64,000 bases of DNA from Glaciimonas sp. CA11.2. Lineage in GTDB: Bacteria > Pseudomonadota > Gammaproteobacteria > Burkholderiales > Burkholderiaceae_D. Where the stretch lies: contig NZ_JAVIWL010000001.1 in the NCBI RefSeq assembly GCF_034314045.1, forward strand, positions 4,774,001 to 4,838,000. The letters are read 5' to 3'. The position numbers were made by a program, and so were the translations under genes. The notes beneath the pieces are model-generated. The model did no database searches. It saw only the letters and a program-made list of their open reading frames with translations, and was not told where the DNA came from. Shown here piece by piece: positions 59,471 to 64,000 of the stretch (positions are counted from its first letter, which is position 1; each line of letters starts with the position of its first letter).

Positions 59471-60592
59471 TCAACGCGCCGCAAGACGCCATAGCGAGGT
59501 GACTTCTGCTGCACGTGCCGCGTGCAACGGATCGGACGCATCAGCAGCTTTTGGATGATGTGGCTTAACATCCATTCGGCCTACGACGATTAAGCCAGCC
59601 TCATCAATGAACGCCAACAACGCTGCCCGTGAACGTAAAGCTAAGTGCTCAGCCAGATCGGATAGTATTAACCAGCCTTCGCCACCCGGCGCAAGGTGTT
59701 CGACTAAACCGTTAAGAAAACCGCGCAACATCCGATTATCGGGATCATATACCGCGTGTTCAATAGGTGAACTTGGGCGCGCCGGAAGCCACGGTGGATT
59801 ACACACAATGAGCGCTGCCCGTCCGGGCGGAAAAAGATCAGCCTGCATCAGCTCAACTTGTTGGGTGAGCGCAAGTCGGGTCAGGTTTTCTTTAGCACAT
59901 GCCAAGGCACGCGGGTCCAGATCGGTCGCCACTATGTGGGCAATACCGCGACGCGCCAACACTGCCGCCAGCACGCCGGTTCCTGTGCCGATATCGAATG
60001 CCAGGTTTGTCATTGGCAGCGGCGCTTCCGCTACTAAGCCGATATACTCGCCACGCACCGGAGAAAACACCCCGTAATGCGGATGAATACGCTCGCCAAG
60101 CGCAGGAATCTCCACGCCTTTCTTGCGCCACTCATGCGCGCCGACCACCCCAAGCAACTCACGCAACGAGGCAACAAAAGGACCGTTTGCGACGCCGTAA
60201 GCTTCCAGGCAAGCCTGTTGGACATCTGGCGCACGCCTCAGCGGAATACTATAATCTTCATCAAACGGCAGCAATATCATGGCTAAAGTACGACCACGCT
60301 GCGATTGCGCCTGACGATGAAAATTGAACACATCGCCAGGCGTTGTTGCTAGCTTTGGCGGTTTTCGGTCAGTACGCCGCGCTAAAGCCTGCAACAATTG
60401 GCGCGCATTTTGAAAGTCACCGCGCCACAACATCGCCGTGCCTTCAGATGCCAGACGAAAAGCAGCATCTGCGGTCATGCGGTCATCCGCTATCACCACG
60501 CGTTTAGGTGTGGGCGCGCCACTTTCGGAATGCCAGCGCATCGACTGCAACATATCATTTTCGGTCCAGCTAATCAGCGATGGTTGACTCAC
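59471..60592 (-). CDS. Class I SAM-dependent methyltransferase (HemK/PrmB-like catalytic motif)
   Basis: A 373-residue methyltransferase. After an N-terminal region of about 190 residues of unknown fold comes a Rossmann-type SAM domain: motif I FDIGTGTGVLA, motif II VATDLDPRALA, and the (D/N)PPY-type motif as CNPPWLPARP, which in this superfamily methylates amide or amino nitrogen (glutamine, adenine). Downstream motif GGEGWLILSD fits the class. The target (protein Gln or nucleic acid) cannot be told from sequence. It is divergent from a doubtful small plus-strand ORF. Confidence 0.85.
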   Translation of the reverse strand: MSQPSLISWTENDMLQSMRWHSESGAPTPKRVVIADDRMTADAAFRLASEGTAMLWRGDFQNARQLLQALARRTDRKPPKLATTPGDVFNFHRQAQSQRGRTLAMILLPFDEDYSIPLRRAPDVQQACLEAYGVANGPFVASLRELLGVVGAHEWRKKGVEIPALGERIHPHYGVFSPVRGEYIGLVAEAPLPMTNLAFDIGTGTGVLAAVLARRGIAHIVATDLDPRALACAKENLTRLALTQQVELMQADLFPPGRAALIVCNPPWLPARPSSPIEHAVYDPDNRMLRGFLNGLVEHLAPGGEGWLILSDLAEHLALRSRAALLAFIDEAGLIVVGRMDVKPHHPKAADASDPLHAARAAEVTSLWRLAAR

Positions 60593-60651
60593 AACGACGC
60601 CTCCGATAGACCGAACGGAATCTGGAATGATTGCATCGGGAATACTACGAA

Positions 60652-61137
60652 ATGAGCAAACATGGTGCTACCTTAATTAAAGTCGGCTTAAACGGGCATC
60701 CTCTCCGCAAGCCTGAAATCACAAAACCTGAAAGTACCGAAGATTTGACGCTTTGGCTCGACCAGTATTCAACGACAACTGAGGCAAAACCGTCATGGCA
60801 ATGGGTTAAATCACGTCAATCAGAACCGTTCATATCCCAACAAATAGCGCCATTGTCCTGCTGGCAAACCAGCCATCGGCACGCGACCAAGGCGAATGCG
60901 CTTCATCGACACCACTTCCAGCCCGACCTTTTCACACATATGCGCGATCAAACCGCGTGGCGGGGCTTTCAGCGGAAAACGCAAGCGCGTTTCATTTTGC
61001 CAGCTGACCTTGATCGGTGCCAAAGGCTTGCCACTGAATTTCAACCCGTAACTAAGCAATTGCAATCCATCCGGAATAATATCGCCGCGTACCTCTACGA
61101 TGTATTCCTGCTCTATCTTGGCCGTATCATCGACTAA
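60652..61137 (+). CDS. Doubtful ORF, start in intergenic region and end inside the pseudouridine-synthase gene
   Basis: The first 56 codons (60652-60819: MSKHGATLIKVG and LTLWLDQYSTT) lie in non-coding DNA and read like ordinary protein. The rest runs antisense through the S4-domain gene. There is no good ribosome site. It could be a real small protein whose stop codon was lost, or a chance frame. I cannot recognise any family, so treat it as unlikely. Confidence 0.2.
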   Translation: MSKHGATLIKVGLNGHPLRKPEITKPESTEDLTLWLDQYSTTTEAKPSWQWVKSRQSEPFISQQIAPLSCWQTSHRHATKANALHRHHFQPDLFTHMRDQTAWRGFQRKTQARFILPADLDRCQRLATEFQPVTKQLQSIRNNIAAYLYDVFLLYLGRIID

Positions 61138-61554
61138 CTTCCGGGTAATTTTCCAGTCTTGCGTTAATACGACCAAACCGCTTGCCTTGGCTTCAATAGG
61201 ATTGACCACGGACAGACCGACCAAATGATGTTTTAAAAACCGCAATCCCGATCGATCATCTGCCGTAAGGTTTGCTGCACTTAAGAATTGAATAATCGGC
61301 GATAAGTCGGAAGGATCGAATGCCAGATCAATACCAAGCGGCAGATGCAGCAGAATAGTGACCGGATCAACCGGTTGCAAAACAGCATCGGGCAGCAATG
61401 CAACACTATGTTGCGGTAGCACCCTAAAACCGGCCTCCTCGACGATTTCGCCGTCCACGGTGACCCATCCGCCCTGAATATATTGTTCAGCCTCGGTACG
61501 AGAGCAAGAGACTAGCTCGGAGAGGTGTTTGGCGAGGCGGACGGATTCTGTCAT
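60820..61554 (-). CDS. S4-domain RsuA/RluF-family pseudouridine-synthase-like protein with altered active site
   Basis: A 244-residue protein with an N-terminal S4 RNA-binding domain (about 1-60) and an RsuA/RluF-type pseudouridine synthase fold. The substrate-region motif GLRFLKHHLVGLS, the downstream YIVEVRG and KVSWQNETRLRF segments, and the C-terminal IRLGRVPMAGLPAGQWRYL all match the family. The catalytic motif, normally GRLD-x4-GL, reads NPIE-x4-GL: the essential Asp is replaced by Glu121 and the Arg by Pro119. Either the enzyme is inactive and only binds RNA, or it is a divergent active form. Closest by pattern to RluF; I therefore assign no symbol. Confidence 0.8.
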   Translation of the reverse strand: MTESVRLAKHLSELVSCSRTEAEQYIQGGWVTVDGEIVEEAGFRVLPQHSVALLPDAVLQPVDPVTILLHLPLGIDLAFDPSDLSPIIQFLSAANLTADDRSGLRFLKHHLVGLSVVNPIEAKASGLVVLTQDWKITRKLVDDTAKIEQEYIVEVRGDIIPDGLQLLSYGLKFSGKPLAPIKVSWQNETRLRFPLKAPPRGLIAHMCEKVGLEVVSMKRIRLGRVPMAGLPAGQWRYLLGYERF

Positions 61555-61799
61555 GGCAAAGGTCGAAATTGAATAGGCGCTTCTGTAATCAGCGCAGGTG
61601 TTAGGGAGAATGCTGAACGGGGTCCGACATCGATGCTGGCCTTAGCCAGCAATGACAAACGTAACGATGTATCTAAAAAGCAATGATTGTCAGCATCATT
61701 TTTACGGCGTAATTTACGGCGTGATTTCGCATTTCGCTTGCCGTATTTATACGTATTTGTGCGTGTTTGTGCGTCCTCATACATCCTGATTTAACGTCT

Positions 61800-62051
61800 T
61801 CATTTAACGGGGGTTTTAGACCGTCCATGAAATGCCTCAGGGCGCGACTTGTTTCTCTGCTCAAAAATCTTTACCGCATCCAGCGCCGCATTCTCTTTGG
61901 TGCGCAGTTCAGCATGATCATCGTGCAAAGTAAAAAAATCAGCAGCTTGCGCGCGCATCACGTGCTTGATCGCCGCAGCATCAATCAGGTCATACTTTTC
62001 AGTCAATACCGTGGTGACTTCATCCAGATATTCTTCGTAGGTCATTGTCAT
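61800..62051 (-). CDS. Small hypothetical protein
   Basis: An 83-residue acidic-to-neutral helical protein beginning MTMTYEEYLDEV, with a His-rich central stretch (KHVMRAQAADFFTLHDDHAEL) and a Lys/Arg-rich C-terminus. The ATG at 62051 has a clear GGAGT ribosome site, so it is probably real. I do not recognise the family. It lies downstream of purL on the same strand, about 200 bases away, with a hairpin between. Confidence 0.6.
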   Translation of the reverse strand: MTMTYEEYLDEVTTVLTEKYDLIDAAAIKHVMRAQAADFFTLHDDHAELRTKENAALDAVKIFEQRNKSRPEAFHGRSKTPVK

Positions 62052-62157
62052 GGTGTTACTCCAATTTATTCTTAACGCCAGGAGGCTGTCGCGCAATCAT
62101 TTTGCAGCCGGTTAACCGTAAGGACAGAAACACATCCGACAGACTCCTGGACCAAAT

Positions 62158-62187
62158 AGGGCGGATAAGCAGTCTGCCTTCCGCCCT
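62158..62187 (-). terminator. Possible terminator hairpin after purL
   Basis: Perfect 8-base arms AGGGCGGA / TCCGCCCT around a 14-base loop, about 60 bases past the purL stop. On the minus strand it is followed by ATTTGG, only weakly T-rich. A longer inverted repeat (CCAGGAGGCTGTCG at 62080 and CGACAGACTCCTGG at 62138, nearly perfect) lies just beyond it, and both may be part of one structured trailer. Confidence 0.4.
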
Positions 62188-62250
62188 ACTGTATTCTTAT
62201 TTTAATATGAACTTTAGATCATCTTGGAAAAGACCAAAGATCCATCTCTG

Positions 62251-63999
62251 CTAGCCAACCCACGTCCGCGCATTGCGGAACATGCGCATCCATGGAGAAT
62301 CTTCGCCCCAACTATCAGGATGCCACGATTGCTGCACGCTACGGAACACGCGTTCGGCGTGTGGCATGATGGCATTAAAGCGACCATCTGCGGTAGTGAC
62401 CGCAGTAATACCCTGCGGCGAACCGTTAGGATTGTATGGATAAGCTTCACTCACTTGCCCTTTATTATCAACGAAGCGCATACCCACCAACGCCTGATTA
62501 ATATCGCCAGTTTGCGAGAAGTCTGCAAAGCCTTCACCATGTGCAACCGCAATCGCGGTTTGCGTACCGGCCATGCCTTGCAAGAAAATCGATGGCGATT
62601 CTTCGATTTGTACCATCGAAAACCGGCCTTCGAATTTTTCCGACTTGTTGCGCGTGAATTTTGGCCACGCTTGCGCACCGGGAATGATGCCTTTTAAATT
62701 GGCAATCATCTGGCAACCGTTGCAAATGCCCAGTGCAAACGTATCGGTGCGGTTAAAGAACGTAGAGAACTGATCAGCCAGCGCATTATTGAACAAAATG
62801 GTCTTGGCCCAACCCTCACCAGCACCGAGCACGTCGCCGTAAGAGAAGCCACCGACGGCGATAAAGGCTTTGAAATCGTCGAGTTTGGCGCGTCCGGCAA
62901 TCAGGTCGCTCATGTGCACATCGACCGCAGTGAAGCCCGACTTGTGCATCACATAGGCGGTTTCGATGTGTGAATTGACACCCTGCTCGCGCAGAATCGC
63001 CACGCGTGGTTTAGAGCCGACATTGATAAACGGTGCTGCTACATCTTGCTGAAAATCGAAAGTAATTTTTGGCGTGATACCTGGATCAAGCACGTCCAGA
63101 ATACGGTCATATTCAGCATCGGCACTGGCTGGATTGTCACGCAAACGGGCAATGCGCCAGCTTGTTTCACTCCACAAACGTTGTAATGCAATCCGCGTCT
63201 GGCTGTAAATCACTTTTGCATCGCGAGTAAATTCAATCACATCACGGGCGTCAGGCTTGCCAATAATGTGACTGCATGCGCCCAGATTGTAAGTACGCAA
63301 CACGTTCATGACATCCGACTTTTGCTCGGCGCGGACTTGAATCACAGCACCCAGTTCTTCGCTGAACAAGGCGCGTAATGTCATTTCATTACGACGTTCC
63401 GACACTTGACCAGCCCAGTTTTTCGAATCGCCCCAATCAGCAGCGTGTTCACTTTCCATAGCCAAAATATCGAGATTGACTGAAAAACCGGCATGACCAG
63501 CAAATGCCATTTCACACAACGTGGTAAATAAGCCGCCATCCGAACGATCATGATAGGCCAGCAATTTATCTTCGCTATTGAGTTGCTGGATAGCGCTGAA
63601 GAAAGCTTTCAGATCTTCTGCGCTGTCGACATCTGGCGTTTCATTACCGATCTGCTGCATTACCTGCGTCAGCGCCGATGCGCCCATACGGTTTTTGCCA
63701 CGTCCAAGGTCAATGAAGATGAGAGCAGTATTGCCTGCATCGGTTCGCAACTGCGGCGTGAGGACGCGACGCACATCGGTGACCGGCGCAAATGCAGAGA
63801 CGATCAATGACACCGGCGACGTCACTGCCTTATCCTCGGCGTTATCCTTCCAGGTCGTGCGCATGGACAAGGAATCCTTGCCAACCGGAATACTGATACC
63901 AAGCGCCGGACACAATTCCATACCCACTGCTTTGACTGTATCAAATAATGCGGCATCTTGACCGGGCTGACCACACGCGGCCATCCAGTTGGCCGACAA
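62251..63999 (-). CDS. purL: Phosphoribosylformylglycinamidine synthase, C-terminal part (cut by window edge)
   Basis: The 3' 582 codons of the large single-chain PurL (about 1300 residues in proteobacteria), which amidates FGAR to FGAM in de novo purine synthesis. Seen: the synthase domain with [14 protein letters not shown] motif ([13 protein letters not shown]), and the C-terminal glutamine amidotransferase with nucleophile GICNGCQM and the His-Gly-Glu of [11 protein letters not shown]. The gene continues beyond base 64000; the visible end is the true C-terminus ([10 protein letters not shown], then stop). Confidence 0.95.
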   Translation of the reverse strand: MSANWMAACGQPGQDAALFDTVKAVGMELCPALGISIPVGKDSLSMRTTWKDNAEDKAVTSPVSLIVSAFAPVTDVRRVLTPQLRTDAGNTALIFIDLGRGKNRMGASALTQVMQQIGNETPDVDSAEDLKAFFSAIQQLNSEDKLLAYHDRSDGGLFTTLCEMAFAGHAGFSVNLDILAMESEHAADWGDSKNWAGQVSERRNEMTLRALFSEELGAVIQVRAEQKSDVMNVLRTYNLGACSHIIGKPDARDVIEFTRDAKVIYSQTRIALQRLWSETSWRIARLRDNPASADAEYDRILDVLDPGITPKITFDFQQDVAAPFINVGSKPRVAILREQGVNSHIETAYVMHKSGFTAVDVHMSDLIAGRAKLDDFKAFIAVGGFSYGDVLGAGEGWAKTILFNNALADQFSTFFNRTDTFALGICNGCQMIANLKGIIPGAQAWPKFTRNKSEKFEGRFSMVQIEESPSIFLQGMAGTQTAIAVAHGEGFADFSQTGDINQALVGMRFVDNKGQVSEAYPYNPNGSPQGITAVTTADGRFNAIMPHAERVFRSVQQSWHPDSWGEDSPWMRMFRNARTWVG

Positions 64000-64000
64000 T

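Noticed and set aside
61551..61784. Minus-strand 77-codon Lys/Arg-rich frame
   Set aside because: Its N-terminal basic run comes from local short repeats (TTTACGGCGT) and A/T-rich DNA; it overlaps the next gene's start and lacks a ribosome site.

Overview
The window looks like a stretch of chromosome from a betaproteobacterium of the order Burkholderiales, most likely family Oxalobacteraceae (a Glaciimonas/Collimonas/Herminiimonas relative). This is inferred from the overall character of the proteins (an NRPS-like Pls/PosA protein, DctA, CbpA/CbpM, FNR with an N-terminal Cys cluster, K-rich PHB depolymerase) and from a complete 16S-tRNA-Ile-tRNA-Ala-23S-5S operon. No database search was possible, so the genus is a guess. 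Apart from one IS21-family element and one decayed dehydrogenase, the content is that of a core chromosome.

Layout. 0.3-4.1 kb: an aldose 1-epimerase gene converges on a minus-strand group ldcA-tadA-queD-queE (cell-wall recycling, tRNA A34 deamination, queuosine precursor synthesis). 4.4-16.4 kb: three large helicases (Lhr-type, SNF2-type, DeaD-type) with a purine permease between them; a C-rich small-RNA candidate with its own terminator lies at about 9.02-9.09 kb. 16.8-21.8 kb: a broken SDR gene, a stand-alone zinc-binding CZB protein, and an intact 2630-bp IS21-type element with a 4-bp target duplication. The element splits a short membrane-protein ORF. 21.9-27.9 kb: the rRNA operon on the minus strand with its P1 promoter, two boxA sites and an intrinsic terminator.

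28.2-36.8 kb: phosphoglucomutase, a PHB-depolymerase-like esterase, then a catabolic block: GntR regulator, DctA transporter, M20 carbamoylase/allantoate amidohydrolase-like enzyme and a histidine/aromatic ammonia-lyase, with a clear inverted-repeat operator between the divergent dctA and M20 genes. 37.0-41.7 kb: a 1348-aa Pls/PosA-type peptide synthetase (A-T-membrane/left-handed-helix modules) followed directly by its likely activating phosphopantetheinyl transferase. This is the most distinctive biosynthetic system in the window and probably makes a homopolymeric basic amino-acid polymer.

41.7-64.0 kb: arfB ribosome rescue, YceI, an SLC13-type permease, an FNR-type oxygen regulator with an FNR-like box and a perfect palindrome upstream, a CYTH-CHAD protein, CbpA/CbpM co-chaperones, a chemoreceptor, cardiolipin synthase, a 1791-aa transglutaminase-like/DUF4011/SF1-helicase/nuclease fusion, a methyltransferase, an S4/pseudouridine-synthase-like protein whose catalytic motif is altered, and the 3' part of purL running off the right edge.
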